Shown: positions 21,343-30,434 of the stretch, piece after piece
How the letters are laid out: every line of letters starts with the position of its first letter
Numbering within the stretch: position 1 is the first letter of the stretch
DNA from: Acidobacteriota bacterium
GTDB taxonomy: Bacteria > Actinomycetota > Actinomycetes > Actinomycetales > Microbacteriaceae
NCBI GenBank assembly: GCA_019351995.1
Contig: JABBOD010000021.1
Location: 1-45,907 of the forward strand
Direction of reading: 5' to 3'
DNA: 45,907 nt
Notes under the pieces: generated by a model
Seen by the model: only the letters and a program-made list of their open reading frames with translations
Database searches by the model: none
What the model was told of the DNA's origin: nothing
Position numbers and translations under genes: made by a program

Positions 21343-22107
21343 TCAGGGGTTCTTGACGCCGCGCGAATCCCCGGGATCGCCGTCGTCCACCCGCACCGGA
21401 GCCGTCCAGGCGGTACGCATCACGAGCCAGGTCAGCCAGAGGATCAGGGCGTAGAGAGGAACCCCGGTGATCAGACGTGCGGCCGCGAGGGACGAGACGT
21501 CCTGCAGGAAGTAGAGCGGCAGCTCGACCCCGAGGCGAATCACCGCAAGTCCCACCCAGAACCAGGTGGCGATGTCGGCGACGCGAAGTTGAGCGCGGTC
21601 ATCTCGCCATTCGGGATCACTGAGGAGAAGCGACGCGAGCACACCGAGAAGCGGGCGACGGAGGGCGAGGCTCATGAGCATCGCCAGCAGGATTGCGGCA
21701 TTGATGAAGAAGCCAGGTACGAAGTTGTTCTCGACGCGACCTGTGACGAGAGCGAGCAACGCCGACACGACGATGCCGACCGCGCCGGCGATGGCCGAGG
21801 TGACCGGTTCGCGACGGGCAAGTCGGAATGCCATGAAGATCACGGCGATGACAACCGGTGCGGCAACCGACCAGAGGATGTTGCGGGTGATCGTGAAGGT
21901 GATCAGGAACAGCAGCCCCGGCAGGATCGATTCGACGATCCCTCGCGCGCCGCCCATCGCCAGCAGCAGCGTGGCTGCTGAGGGGGTCTGGTCCGGAGCA
22001 ACGCGACCGAGCCCCGAACGGCGGACCGCCCGCGCGAGTTGTTCGCGGACATCGGGCTCGATGGGCTGAGTCTCGGGCCGCTCGGTGCCATCGGGCGACG
22101 CAGACAT
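21343..22107 (-). CDS. DUF3159 family membrane protein
   Basis: A 254-residue membrane protein of the actinobacterial DUF3159 family, function unknown. A charged N-terminal tail of about 45 residues precedes roughly six hydrophobic helices. Conserved-looking polar points are G-G-x-R-G in the first helix, R-N-I-L-W, G-R-V-E-N-N-F in the middle loop, and W-F-W-V-G near the end. Its ATG overlaps the stop of the DUF3710 gene by one base. It is the last gene of dut-DUF3710-DUF3159, a conserved order in actinobacteria. Confidence 0.85.
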   Translation of the reverse strand: MSASPDGTERPETQPIEPDVREQLARAVRRSGLGRVAPDQTPSAATLLLAMGGARGIVESILPGLLFLITFTITRNILWSVAAPVVIAVIFMAFRLARREPVTSAIAGAVGIVVSALLALVTGRVENNFVPGFFINAAILLAMLMSLALRRPLLGVLASLLLSDPEWRDDRAQLRVADIATWFWVGLAVIRLGVELPLYFLQDVSSLAAARLITGVPLYALILWLTWLVMRTAWTAPVRVDDGDPGDSRGVKNP

Positions 22108-22721
22108 CAGACGCTCTGTGGTGTGCCGCCCGCAACGGACGGTGGCACCTGCAGCGGGATCAGATCGCGCGGAGGCATCGGCGTCGTGCCGCGCACCACG
22201 ACGATGCTGCGAAAAAGCTCTTCGACTCGCGACGCAGCGTCCGCATCAACGAGAGCCTGGCCGCTGATCACCCCGCGCAAGAACCAACGAGGACCGTCAA
22301 CGCCGATGAACCGGGCGATTCGGCTGCTTTCGCTGCCCGGCGCGGGAATCTCGGCGCGGATCTCCGGGCCGAAAGGGCCCGTCGTCGTCGTGGTGGTGCC
22401 CCCTTGGCGCGCGATCTGCTCCACGATCTGTTCGCGGATCTCGTGCCAGAGTCCGCTGTTGCGCGGTGCGGCAAAGGGCTGCACTTGCAACGTCGAGCCA
22501 GCGTAGTCGAGGGCGACAGCCACAACGCGCGCGCCACCCTCTTCGACTTCGAGCCGGAGCGCGAGCTCCGGACGTGGCAGCACCTTGACACCGCCGAGGT
22601 CGACATAGGGGCGAACGTGGTTCGCTTCGGCCTCGTCGAGCGGACCGTCGGTCGCGCGGTTGGCAGGAGCGGATTTGGGGTGCTCTTCGGGGATCGCGGT
22701 ATCCGGGCCAGCGTCACTCAC
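22107..22721 (-). CDS. DUF3710 family protein
   Basis: A 204-residue soluble protein of DUF3710, restricted to actinobacteria and of unknown function. After an acidic disordered N-terminus of about 40 residues come the R-P-Y-V-D-L-G-G-V/L strand, the W-x-E-I-R-E-Q-I helix typical of the family, a six-threonine stretch, and R-x-I-G-V-D-G-P-R-W-F-L-R-G. It starts with GTG at 22721, overlapping the dut stop by 4 bases (GTGA), which indicates translational coupling. Confidence 0.85.
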   Translation of the reverse strand: MSDAGPDTAIPEEHPKSAPANRATDGPLDEAEANHVRPYVDLGGVKVLPRPELALRLEVEEGGARVVAVALDYAGSTLQVQPFAAPRNSGLWHEIREQIVEQIARQGGTTTTTTGPFGPEIRAEIPAPGSESSRIARFIGVDGPRWFLRGVISGQALVDADAASRVEELFRSIVVVRGTTPMPPRDLIPLQVPPSVAGGTPQSV

Positions 22722-23194
22722 GCGTGCAGTCCTCCTTGGCTTGGCGATTCAACGGGGGTGGCGCCGTAGCCGGTCGAGCCGAAGCCGCTCTCGCCCCGCT
22801 CAGTGCCGGGGAGTCGTTCGACCGGAACGAATCGGGCGCGCATGACGGGCATGACGACGAGCTGCGCGATCCGGTCCCCGGCGCGCACCGTGTACGGCTC
22901 CGAGCGGTCGGTGTTGAGCAGGATCACTCGGATCTCACCGCGATAGCCGGCGTCGATCGTTCCTGGCGTGTTCACGATGGTGAGTCCATGCTTGGCTGCC
23001 AGGCCGCTGCGCGGCACCACGAAGCCCGCGAAACCGTGCGGCAATGCGATCGACACGCCCGTCCCCACCACGACGCGCTCCCCCGGGGAGATCACGACGT
23101 GATCCGCGGACAGCAGATCGGCACCCGCGTCGCCTGCATGCGCGTACTGAGGAACTTCGGCTCCGTGCAACAGCACCTCGACGGACTCGGTCAC
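22718..23194 (-). CDS. dut: Deoxyuridine 5'-triphosphate nucleotidohydrolase (dUTPase)
   Basis: A 158-residue trimeric dUTPase that hydrolyses dUTP to dUMP and PPi, keeping uracil out of DNA. All five motifs are present: A-G-D-A-G-A-D-L (I), P-R-S-G-L-A (II), G-T-I-D-A-G-Y-R-G-E (III, catalytic Asp), G-D-R-I-A-Q-L (IV) and the C-terminal R-G-x-x-G-F-G-S-T-G lid (V). The GTG start at 23194 has no ribosome site but sits six bases after TAGCCT, so the mRNA is probably leaderless. It leads the operon dut-DUF3710-DUF3159. Confidence 0.96.
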   Translation of the reverse strand: MTESVEVLLHGAEVPQYAHAGDAGADLLSADHVVISPGERVVVGTGVSIALPHGFAGFVVPRSGLAAKHGLTIVNTPGTIDAGYRGEIRVILLNTDRSEPYTVRAGDRIAQLVVMPVMRARFVPVERLPGTERGESGFGSTGYGATPVESPSQGGLHA

Positions 23195-23206
23195 GGATTG
23201 AGGCTA
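23195..23206 (-). promoter_or_regulatory. -10 element for a leaderless dut transcript
   Basis: TAGCCT on the minus strand (23206-23201), six bases, then GTG at 23194. The entire dut/DUF3093 intergenic gap is 32 bp, so promoter sequences for both genes must overlap here. Confidence 0.5.
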
Positions 23207-23226
23207 GCCCATGGTCGAATGGGACC

Positions 23227-23676
23227 ATGCCGATCTATCGCGAGCGCCTCTGGCCCGCACTGTGGGTATTCCTCGCGACCGCGCTCGTGATCCCGGCCAG
23301 CCTGCTCGTTTTTCTGCCGATCTCCATGACCGCGGGCATCGTGTGCGCGATCGTGCTCTACGGCGCGATCGTCGTCACGCTTGTGGCGACGACGCCGACG
23401 CTGGTCGTCACGGCGGATTCCTTCGCGGCGGGCCGGGCGCGGCTGCCCCGCGCCGTTGTCGCGAACGTGGAGGGATTCGAGGGGCGGGAGGCGACGGCTG
23501 AACGGGGAACACGACTGGACGCTCGCGCCTGGCTGCTGCTCAGAGGCTGGATTCCGGGGCTGGTTCGGGTCCAACTCGACGACCCGAGCGACCCGACGCC
23601 GTACTGGCTGGTATCGACAAGGCAGCCGAAACGACTCGCGGCAGCTCTCCGTTCTTCAGAGAAGCACGAGAGCTAG
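23227..23676 (+). CDS. DUF3093 family membrane protein
   Basis: A 149-residue protein of the actinobacterial DUF3093 family, function unknown. Two hydrophobic helices (about 9-30 and 35-57) are followed by a soluble domain with the family-type segment T-P-T-L-V-V-x-x-x-x-x-x-A-G-R-A-R-L-P and a final W-L-V-S-T-R-x-P. It is divergent from dut, 32 bp apart, and its stop overlaps the convergent DUF4193 gene by 4 bp. The dut-DUF3093-DUF4193 arrangement is also found in mycobacteria. Confidence 0.85.
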   Translation: MPIYRERLWPALWVFLATALVIPASLLVFLPISMTAGIVCAIVLYGAIVVTLVATTPTLVVTADSFAAGRARLPRAVVANVEGFEGREATAERGTRLDARAWLLLRGWIPGLVRVQLDDPSDPTPYWLVSTRQPKRLAAALRSSEKHES

Positions 23677-23963
23677 GACGCGCACTCCTGGCAGACCGGT
23701 CCGAGCTTCGTCTCGTGGTCGAGCTGGGACTGGAGCTTCACCAGAAAGCAGCTGACGCAGGTGAACTCATCGGCCTGGGCCGGAAGCACCACCACATCGA
23801 GGTCGAGGTCTGACAGGTCAGAACCGCCAAGCTCGAAGCCCGGGTTGTCGGAGTCATCCACGTCGACAACACCCGACATTTTGTCCGGAACACGCTCCTG
23901 AAGGGCCTGGATGGAGTCCGTGTCCTCATCCGTCTTCCTCGGGGCGTCGTAGTCGGTTGCCAT
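23673..23963 (-). CDS. DUF4193 family zinc-ribbon-like protein
   Basis: A 96-residue acidic protein opening with the family signature M-A-T-D-Y-D-A-P-R-K-T-D-E-D. The C-terminal third holds two cysteine pairs, C-V-S-C and C-Q-E-C, about 23 residues apart, suggesting a metal-binding ribbon. DUF4193 is conserved in actinobacteria and its function is unknown. ATG 23963 was chosen to fit the family N-terminus; an in-frame ATG two codons upstream is also possible. A GATAAT hexamer about 50 bp upstream on the minus strand could be its -10. Confidence 0.85.
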   Translation of the reverse strand: MATDYDAPRKTDEDTDSIQALQERVPDKMSGVVDVDDSDNPGFELGGSDLSDLDLDVVVLPAQADEFTCVSCFLVKLQSQLDHETKLGPVCQECAS

Positions 23964-24129
23964 TCCCATCCATCTCTCAAGTGCCGTACGTGTCTCCGTC
24001 GGCGGCGACAGTCTGCATTATCGAACCTGGATAAGCAAACCGGTGAGCAGTACTCTTCGTCGCGTTCCGTGCAACTGACGGCGCGCCCGCGTTATTCCCG
24101 GGTTTCGCGACCACCTCGTGCCATCCTGA

Positions 24130-24145
24130 CCGTGATTCATCACGG
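24130..24145 (+). promoter_or_regulatory. Small hairpin just before the sepH ribosome site
   Basis: CCGTGA-TTCA-TCACGG is a perfect 6-bp stem with a 4-base loop, ending 3 bases before the GGAGG ribosome site of sepH. It could modulate initiation or be a small dyad operator. It has no U-tract, so it is not a terminator. Confidence 0.3.
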
Positions 24146-24162
24146 CTTGGAGGTCGTTCAGC

Positions 24163-25194
24163 ATGGATGAGCTGAAGGTCATCGGAGTGGAAGACGGGGC
24201 TCTCCTCGTCGCCTCCGACGGCGGGACACGATTCCGCCTGCCCATCGACGACGTCTTGAAGTCGCGACTGCGACAGACGTCACCACAAGCGGGCGCGGCT
24301 CCCAAGCTGGCACCGCGCGACATCCAGGCCCATATCCGGTCCGGGATGTCCGCCGAAGACGTTGCCGCGGTCACCGGGGCATCGCTCGACTACATCCAGC
24401 GCTTCGAGGGGCCCGTCCTCGCCGAGCGCGAGTATGTCATCGAGTCGGCTCTCAACGTCGCGGTGCACACCGCCATCGAGACCGACCCGATGTTGGGGGG
24501 CGCGACGTTCGGATCCGTGATCCGCGGTCGACTCGCCGAGATGGGCGCGATCGGCGAACGCTGGGCGAGCTGGAAAGAGCAGGGTGGCGGCTGGATCGTC
24601 AAGCTCACCTTCGTGAACCAAACCATCGAGCGTGACGCACGCTGGTCCTTCGAACCCAAAAAGGGCGCGCTCGCTCCCCTGAACCCCGAGGCGATCTCGC
24701 TGTCGCAGCAGGGTGACATGCCGGCGAGTCTTCTCCCCCGGCTCCGAGCGGTCCCCGTCGACGACCCGCTCGCCGACACGGGACGCTTCGATAGCGGTGC
24801 GTTCGAGTCCATCGAACCGGCGTCGACGGACGGTCAGACCGTCGACGTGGTCTCGGTCATGACGATCGTTGCCACCGAGACTCCGGATGACGCGGCACCC
24901 TCGGGTCACCACCAGACAGCAGATCTTCTCGAAGCGCTCCGCCGACGTCGGGGTGAACGCGATCCGATGGAGCTTGATCACGAGGAATCGATGGCGACAC
25001 ACCCATCCACCGGTTCGGTTCGTCTGATCGACATTCCGATGGACTCGCCCAGCGACGTGCCGGTCGGGTCACGCGGCGCGCCGCCAACCGGGGCCAGCCG
25101 CGACACCGGTCCGCTCGGTAAACGCCGCGGGCGCACGGCGATGCCGAGTTGGGATGAGATCGTGTTCGGAGCGCGGCCCGACGACGATCTGTAG
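24163..25194 (+). CDS. sepH: Septation protein SepH
   Basis: A 343-residue protein matching SepH (DUF3071), which in Streptomyces and mycobacteria binds FtsZ and stimulates its assembly. The N-terminus M-D-E-L-K-V-I-G-V-E-D and the helix-turn-helix-like segment L-A-P-R-D-I-Q-x-x-I-R-x-G-x-S-A-E-D-V-A (about 49-72) are typical. A folded region to about 190 (V-I-R-G-R-L; W-x-x-W-K-E-Q-G-G-G-W) is followed by a long disordered tail. The ATG is well supported by GGAGG. It converges on the phosphodiesterase-like gene. Confidence 0.88.
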   Translation: MDELKVIGVEDGALLVASDGGTRFRLPIDDVLKSRLRQTSPQAGAAPKLAPRDIQAHIRSGMSAEDVAAVTGASLDYIQRFEGPVLAEREYVIESALNVAVHTAIETDPMLGGATFGSVIRGRLAEMGAIGERWASWKEQGGGWIVKLTFVNQTIERDARWSFEPKKGALAPLNPEAISLSQQGDMPASLLPRLRAVPVDDPLADTGRFDSGAFESIEPASTDGQTVDVVSVMTIVATETPDDAAPSGHHQTADLLEALRRRRGERDPMELDHEESMATHPSTGSVRLIDIPMDSPSDVPVGSRGAPPTGASRDTGPLGKRRGRTAMPSWDEIVFGARPDDDL

Positions 25195-25218
25195 CGGATC
25201 TGCGTCGCCGAGAAGCTA

Positions 25219-26328
25219 CTAGCCCCAGCGACCGAAACGAAGCAGCGGGATGGTGGTTTCGTCCGGGGATAGCGAACCGTGCTGCCCGATCATCCGCCTC
25301 CCCGTGTCGTCGGGATCGACGTAGTATGCGATCCGCTGACGCGCGGCGACGAGAATCTCCCCGATACGCGGGAGGACCTCGGGCGCGACCTCACCGAACC
25401 ACCCGGCGTCGATCGCTTCGCTTCGAGTCGCGACCCAGGCGCGCTGACCCTCGTGCGCGCGCCACCGCTCGGCGTGGCTCTCGGCGGACTCGCCCGCCTC
25501 GAGTTGCAACTGCAGGCAGCGCGGCTCGCCTGCCACGTGCCGCACACCGGCAAGCAACTCCGGCGCCACCATGCGCTGCGCCGCGTGCGGAATATCGATC
25601 ACCCCGTGGTCGGCCGTGACCAGGAGGCCGTGCGTGGGGCCGAGGGCGCGGACGAAATGGCCAACGGCTGCATCCAGCTCTTCCAGGGCCGACAGCCAGT
25701 TGCGCGACTCGAGTCCGTGTGCGTGCGCCGCGGAGTCGAGCTCTGGCACATAGACGTAGATCAGCGCCGGCGGTCCGGAGAGCGCCTCCTGGGCTCTGGT
25801 GAGGCGGTCTGCGATGGAACTCCCGGTGCGATAGTCAGCGCCGCGCAATACCGCCCTCGTGAAACCCGACTCGCGGTAGCGCGCAGGTCCGATCGCGATC
25901 GCCGCCAACCCTGCGCCCGCCGCGATTTCGAACAGGGTGGGCAGGCGCTGCCAGTCGGTGGTCATCACCTCGTCATCCCACCCCGTCAGCTGGTTGACCA
26001 CCCTGTCGTTGACGGCATCGAAAGCCGTGTACCCGACCAGGCCATGCTGACCGGGCGGGCGACCGGTCGTCAGCGACGCCAGCCCGGCAGCGGTCGTCGT
26101 CGGGAACACCGAGGAGAGCGCGCGATCGACACCGAGGCGGGACGCGAGCGTGCGAGCATGACCGCTCCGAGGTGTCAGTGCCGCGGTGCCCAGGCCATCC
26201 ACCAACAGCACGACGGCGTGGGTGACAGGCAGGAGGCCCAGCGCTCCCCGACGTCCGTGAAGCGCATCGAGGCAATTCGGCATCACGTCGGCCAGGCTGA
26301 ACCGGTGTGATTTCGCCGCCGGTAACAT
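25219..26328 (-). CDS. Alkaline-phosphatase-superfamily nucleotide pyrophosphatase/phosphodiesterase
   Basis: A 369-residue enzyme of the type I phosphodiesterase/nucleotide pyrophosphatase family. Metal and catalytic residues are visible: L-L-V-D-G-L-G (D44), the F-P-T-T-T nucleophile segment (76-80), [19 protein letters not shown] near 245 and Q-H-G-S-L near 353. There is no signal peptide, so it probably acts in the cytoplasm. The substrate is unknown. Its start is 12 bp from the divergent parC start, and no ribosome site is visible, which suggests a leaderless message. Confidence 0.88.
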   Translation of the reverse strand: MLPAAKSHRFSLADVMPNCLDALHGRRGALGLLPVTHAVVLLVDGLGTAALTPRSGHARTLASRLGVDRALSSVFPTTTAAGLASLTTGRPPGQHGLVGYTAFDAVNDRVVNQLTGWDDEVMTTDWQRLPTLFEIAAGAGLAAIAIGPARYRESGFTRAVLRGADYRTGSSIADRLTRAQEALSGPPALIYVYVPELDSAAHAHGLESRNWLSALEELDAAVGHFVRALGPTHGLLVTADHGVIDIPHAAQRMVAPELLAGVRHVAGEPRCLQLQLEAGESAESHAERWRAHEGQRAWVATRSEAIDAGWFGEVAPEVLPRIGEILVAARQRIAYYVDPDDTGRRMIGQHGSLSPDETTIPLLRFGRWG

Positions 26329-26341
26329 GGGCTCGATCTTA
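26323..26341. promoter_or_regulatory. Face-to-face -10 elements between phosphodiesterase gene and parC
   Basis: Forward TAACAT at 26323-26328 could drive parC (ATG 26341) with a leader of about 5 bases. On the minus strand TAAGAT (26341-26336) lies 7 bases before the phosphodiesterase ATG at 26328. Each -10 therefore overlaps the start codon of the opposite gene. Neither gene has a good ribosome site. Confidence 0.4.
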
Positions 26342-28812
26342 TGACTCCCCCTGAAAATTCCCCCGCGGCACCGACAGCTGGCGAGCGCATCGAGGACATC
26401 GATGTCTCGGCCGAGATGCAGGGCTCCTTCCTCGAATACGCCTATTCGGTGATCTATTCACGGGCGCTCCCCGACGCGCGCGACGGCCTCAAACCGGTGC
26501 AGCGGCGCATCCTCTTCCAGATGAGCGAGATGGGGCTTCGACCGGACCGCGGCCACATTAAGTCCGCTCGGGTCGTCGGCGATGTGATGGGTCGGCTGCA
26601 TCCCCACGGCGACACCGCGATCTACGACGCCCTGGTGCGCCTCGCGCAGGACTTCACCATGCGGGTGCCCCTGGTGGACGGGCACGGCAACTTCGGTTCG
26701 CTGGATGACGGTCCCGCCGCGGCGCGCTACACCGAAGCGCGGATGCAGGCGGCGGCCGTCGCGATGACCGACGATCTCGACGAGGACGTCGTCGATTTCG
26801 TCCCCAACTACGACAATCAGCTGACCCAGCCTGAGGTGCTGCCCGCGGCCTTCCCGAACCTGCTGGTCAACGGATCGAGCGGGATCGCCGTCGGTATGGC
26901 CACCAACATGGCGCCCCACAATCTGATCGAGGTAGCTGCCGCCGCCAGGTATTTGCTGGAGAATCCGCAGGCGACGCTCGAGGACCTGATGGCGTATGTG
27001 CCCGGCCCCGATCTGCCGACGGGGGGAACCATTGTGGGCCTCGAGGGCGTCAAAGACGCATATGCCACGGGACGCGGCTCGTTCAAGACACGCGCGAAGG
27101 TCACGGTTGAGCAGCTGTCCGCCCGACGGACCGGCCTCGTGGTCACCGAACTGCCCTACCTCGTCGGCCCCGAAAAAGTCATCGAGAAGATCAAAGACGG
27201 CGTCAACTCCAAGAAGATCACCGGCATCGCGGATGTCACCGACCTCACCGATCGCAAGAACGGCATGCGATTGGTGATCGGCATCAAGACGGGCTTCAGT
27301 CCAGAAGCCGTCCTCGAACAGCTCTACCGCCTGACACCACTCGAAGACGGATTCTCGATCAACAACGTCGCCCTCGTCGAGGGCAAGCCTCAGACTCTCG
27401 GGCTGCGCGAGCTTCTGCGGGTCTACCTCGACCATCGCGTGTCCGTCGTGACACGACGCTCGCGCTATCGCCTCCGGCGTCGCCAGGAACGACTGCACCT
27501 GGTGGAGGGGCTGCTGATCGCGATCCTCGATATCGACGAGGTGATCCAGGTCGTGCGCGGCAGCGACGACACGGCGCACGCCCGCACGCGACTGATGGAG
27601 GTGTTCGACCTCAGCACTCTGCAGGCGGACTACATCCTCGAGTTGCAGTTGCGGCGTCTGACGAAGTTCAGCCGCATCGAGCTGGAAACAGAGCGCGACA
27701 CGCTCCGCGCCGAAATCGACCAACTCGAGACGCTTCTGGCGTCGCCGGCCGCCCTCCGCGCCCTGGTCGCACAGGAGTTGGATGAGGTGGCGGAGCGCTT
27801 CGGTACCCCACGTCGCACCCTTCTGACCGAAGCACGCGGCAGTATCGCCAGCACCCCCGCCCAACGGAAGGCGGCGGCATCGGGCGGAGCGGCCCTCGAG
27901 ATCGCCGACCTGCCGACCATGGTGATCCTTTCCACGACCGGTCGGGCCGTTCGCGTCGACGTGCCGGAGGGCGCGGAACCGCTCGCTCGCGCCACCCGGC
28001 GAAGCAAGCACGACGCGATCCTGTCATCCGTCTTGAGCACCACCCGCGGTGAACTCGGGGCGATCACCTCGCGTGGACGTCTCGTGAGGTTCACCCCGGT
28101 CGACCTGCCATCCGTGCCGACCAACTCGGTGCAGCTGGCGGCTGGAGCCCGGATCACCGATTACCTCGGCCTGGTGGACAGGAAAGAACGGGTGCTCGGT
28201 CTGGTGTCGCTGACATCGGAGCTCTCGATTGCACTCGGGACCGCACAGGGCGTCGTCAAACGGGTGACGGCGGGTGGTTATCCGAATCGGCCCGATTTCG
28301 AGGTCATCGCGCTGAAACCGGGCGACGAAGTGATCGGTGTCGCTCAGGCGCCGGACACCGATGAACTGGTGTTCGTGACCTCCGACGCCCAACTGCTGCA
28401 CTTCGGGGCAGCCCAGGTGCGCCCACAGGGAGTGTCGGCGAGTGGGATGGCCGGGATCAACCTCAGCGCGACAGCAAGGGTGATCTTCTTCGGTTCCGCC
28501 GACCCACAGTCCGACGTTGGCGTCGTCACGGTGTCGATTCCGGCGGACGTGCTCCCAGGAACCGACCCTGGTCGCGCGAAGGTTTCGACGTTCGGGGAGT
28601 TCCCGGGTAAGGGGCGAGCAACGGGGGGCGTGCGTGCGCACTCGTTCTTGAAGGGCGAGTCGATCATCGCTCTCGCCTGGGTCGGGCCCGTCCCCGCACT
28701 TGCGGTCGGTGCCGACGGTTCAGTCCGCGAGTTGCCCGAGATCGGGGCGAAACGCGACGCATCCGGAACGCCGCTCGTCGCGGCGGTGGGAAGCGTCGGT
28801 CGCGCCGTCTGA
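26341..28812 (+). CDS. parC: DNA topoisomerase IV subunit A
   Basis: An 823-residue type IIA topoisomerase A subunit, partner of the ParE-like protein at 32062-34152. The breakage-reunion domain starts with [18 protein letters not shown], then the quinolone region [10 protein letters not shown] (Thr92 at the E. coli GyrA Ser83 position) and catalytic Tyr130 in [12 protein letters not shown]-terminal beta-pinwheel follows from about 500. A GyrA-box-like Q-x-x-G-G-x-G is not evident, supporting ParC rather than GyrA. The ATG at 26341 has no ribosome site. Confidence 0.93.
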   Translation: MTPPENSPAAPTAGERIEDIDVSAEMQGSFLEYAYSVIYSRALPDARDGLKPVQRRILFQMSEMGLRPDRGHIKSARVVGDVMGRLHPHGDTAIYDALVRLAQDFTMRVPLVDGHGNFGSLDDGPAAARYTEARMQAAAVAMTDDLDEDVVDFVPNYDNQLTQPEVLPAAFPNLLVNGSSGIAVGMATNMAPHNLIEVAAAARYLLENPQATLEDLMAYVPGPDLPTGGTIVGLEGVKDAYATGRGSFKTRAKVTVEQLSARRTGLVVTELPYLVGPEKVIEKIKDGVNSKKITGIADVTDLTDRKNGMRLVIGIKTGFSPEAVLEQLYRLTPLEDGFSINNVALVEGKPQTLGLRELLRVYLDHRVSVVTRRSRYRLRRRQERLHLVEGLLIAILDIDEVIQVVRGSDDTAHARTRLMEVFDLSTLQADYILELQLRRLTKFSRIELETERDTLRAEIDQLETLLASPAALRALVAQELDEVAERFGTPRRTLLTEARGSIASTPAQRKAAASGGAALEIADLPTMVILSTTGRAVRVDVPEGAEPLARATRRSKHDAILSSVLSTTRGELGAITSRGRLVRFTPVDLPSVPTNSVQLAAGARITDYLGLVDRKERVLGLVSLTSELSIALGTAQGVVKRVTAGGYPNRPDFEVIALKPGDEVIGVAQAPDTDELVFVTSDAQLLHFGAAQVRPQGVSASGMAGINLSATARVIFFGSADPQSDVGVVTVSIPADVLPGTDPGRAKVSTFGEFPGKGRATGGVRAHSFLKGESIIALAWVGPVPALAVGADGSVRELPEIGAKRDASGTPLVAAVGSVGRAV

Positions 28813-28835
28813 GCCGACATCGTCACCACCGGGCG

Positions 28836-30368
28836 TCAAATGTGTGGCACGAACTCCTGCCATGCGATCCGACGCGCTGCACGCGGATCTTGCTCAACGC
28901 GATCCTCGGCGTCGATGATCAGCGTGTTCCTGTGCTCCTCGGTGTAGGCGGGCCATCCCGAATCCACGGTGCTTTCCCGGGCGAAACGAAGCCAGTTCGC
29001 GCGAAGGCGACGGCCGGTGCGCTCGAAGTCGGCATAGCCACCCAGCGCGCCGACGAGTCGCCCGAACGGCGTCCTCGCGCGGTCGAACACCGCGAAAAGC
29101 TCGATCCCATGAGTGGCATCGAGCCCGAGCAGCTGGAGAGCTCTCGGCGCGATGTCGAAGCGATATGCGTGCACCGGCGCATACCGGGAGTGACCATCGG
29201 CGACGACCACCGACGGATACCAGAAGGCATAGTCCCCGGCGAAGTCGGCGCGGCCCCGCCTGGTCGGCAGGTGCGGATATTGCGCGGCCAGCGCCCGAGC
29301 GAGATGGCGGCGCGTTCGGACCAGAATGCCTTGGATTCTGGCGGGTGTCGTGGCCAGGATGTCAAGCCGGCCCCGGAACAGCGAGCCCTCCCGATCGTTG
29401 GTCCCGATGATGAGCGGAATGGGATGCGCGTGTCCGTTGGCGAAAGCGTGGATGGGTCGCTCCGGCAGGAAGTCGCCGTCGATCGTGGGACAGAGCGCGA
29501 TCGTGCCAGGCACCCGGTCCGGGGTCTCGCGCATCGTCCTGGTCGTGGCTCTCACCAGCTGCGCGGTCGTCGCGGTCGTCAGCAGCTGAGCGGCATCCGC
29601 GGGGGAACCCGGATGCGCGCTCCCGACCACGTCGGCGAGTCGCTCGACAAAGTCGGCTCCCCACTGAGCTGTGACCTCGGCGTCGTACACCGCTTCTGCC
29701 GGTGCGCTCTCGGCGATCGCGCGAACGAACAGACCACGGGCAGCGGGAACGCACATCAACGTCGTCACGGCATTTGCGCCCGCCGACTCGCCGAACAGGG
29801 TGACGTTATCCGGGTCGCCGCCGAAGGCGCCGATGTTATCCCGGATCCATTCCAGTCCCGCCACCAGATCACGCAATCCAAGATTGTTGTCAATCGGTCG
29901 CTCGGGCGTCGAGTACCGCGAGAAATCCAAGAAGCCGAAAGCTCCGAGACGGTAGTTCAGATTAACGAACACGACTCCGCCGTCGCGCACCAGGCTCTCG
30001 CCCTGCTGCGGCATGTCACGAGACGAGCCGACCGCGTATGCACCACCGTGGATGAACACCATCACCGGGCGCGGACGCTGTGAGACAGAAGCGGGGGCGA
30101 TCACGTTGACCGAAAGACAGTCTTCCGAACTCCCGCCGAGTCCGCCGGGACCGGGAAAAAGACTGCCGCGATCCTGCGCGGCGATCGGTCCGAAGGCGGC
30201 GGCATCGCGGACGCCGTCCCACGGCTGCACCGGCTGAGGCGGTCGGAATCGGTTGTCGCCCCCGGTGGATGCCGCGTAGGGAATTCCACGCCACATGCGC
30301 AGTCCTCGCCGCATCACACCCTGGATCGGGCCACCGGTGACGTCGATGGTGAGCGAATCTCTCCTCAT
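28836..30368 (-). CDS. Type B carboxylesterase
   Basis: A 510-residue alpha/beta hydrolase of the carboxylesterase type B family. Seen are the S-E-D-C-L-S-V-N-V signature (81-89), oxyanion H-G-G at 107-109, nucleophile elbow G-E-S-A-G-A with S195, the acidic residue in N-D-R-E-G-S-L-F and the histidine in A-T-H-G-I-E-L. No signal peptide is present, so it is likely cytoplasmic. Natural substrates cannot be read from sequence. ATG 30368 sits six bases after TAGGGT (leaderless type). It converges on parC. Confidence 0.92.
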   Translation of the reverse strand: MRRDSLTIDVTGGPIQGVMRRGLRMWRGIPYAASTGGDNRFRPPQPVQPWDGVRDAAAFGPIAAQDRGSLFPGPGGLGGSSEDCLSVNVIAPASVSQRPRPVMVFIHGGAYAVGSSRDMPQQGESLVRDGGVVFVNLNYRLGAFGFLDFSRYSTPERPIDNNLGLRDLVAGLEWIRDNIGAFGGDPDNVTLFGESAGANAVTTLMCVPAARGLFVRAIAESAPAEAVYDAEVTAQWGADFVERLADVVGSAHPGSPADAAQLLTTATTAQLVRATTRTMRETPDRVPGTIALCPTIDGDFLPERPIHAFANGHAHPIPLIIGTNDREGSLFRGRLDILATTPARIQGILVRTRRHLARALAAQYPHLPTRRGRADFAGDYAFWYPSVVVADGHSRYAPVHAYRFDIAPRALQLLGLDATHGIELFAVFDRARTPFGRLVGALGGYADFERTGRRLRANWLRFARESTVDSGWPAYTEEHRNTLIIDAEDRVEQDPRAARRIAWQEFVPHI

Positions 30369-30380
30369 ATCAAAACCCTA
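30369..30380 (-). promoter_or_regulatory. -10 element for a leaderless carboxylesterase transcript
   Basis: TAGGGT on the minus strand (30380-30375), spacer of six bases, then ATG at 30368. No ribosome site is found upstream. Confidence 0.45.
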
Positions 30381-30434
30381 CGTTCCACAACTCCGCCTTC
30401 GCTGGACTCCGTGCTGCCGAGCGGGAGCAGCAGC

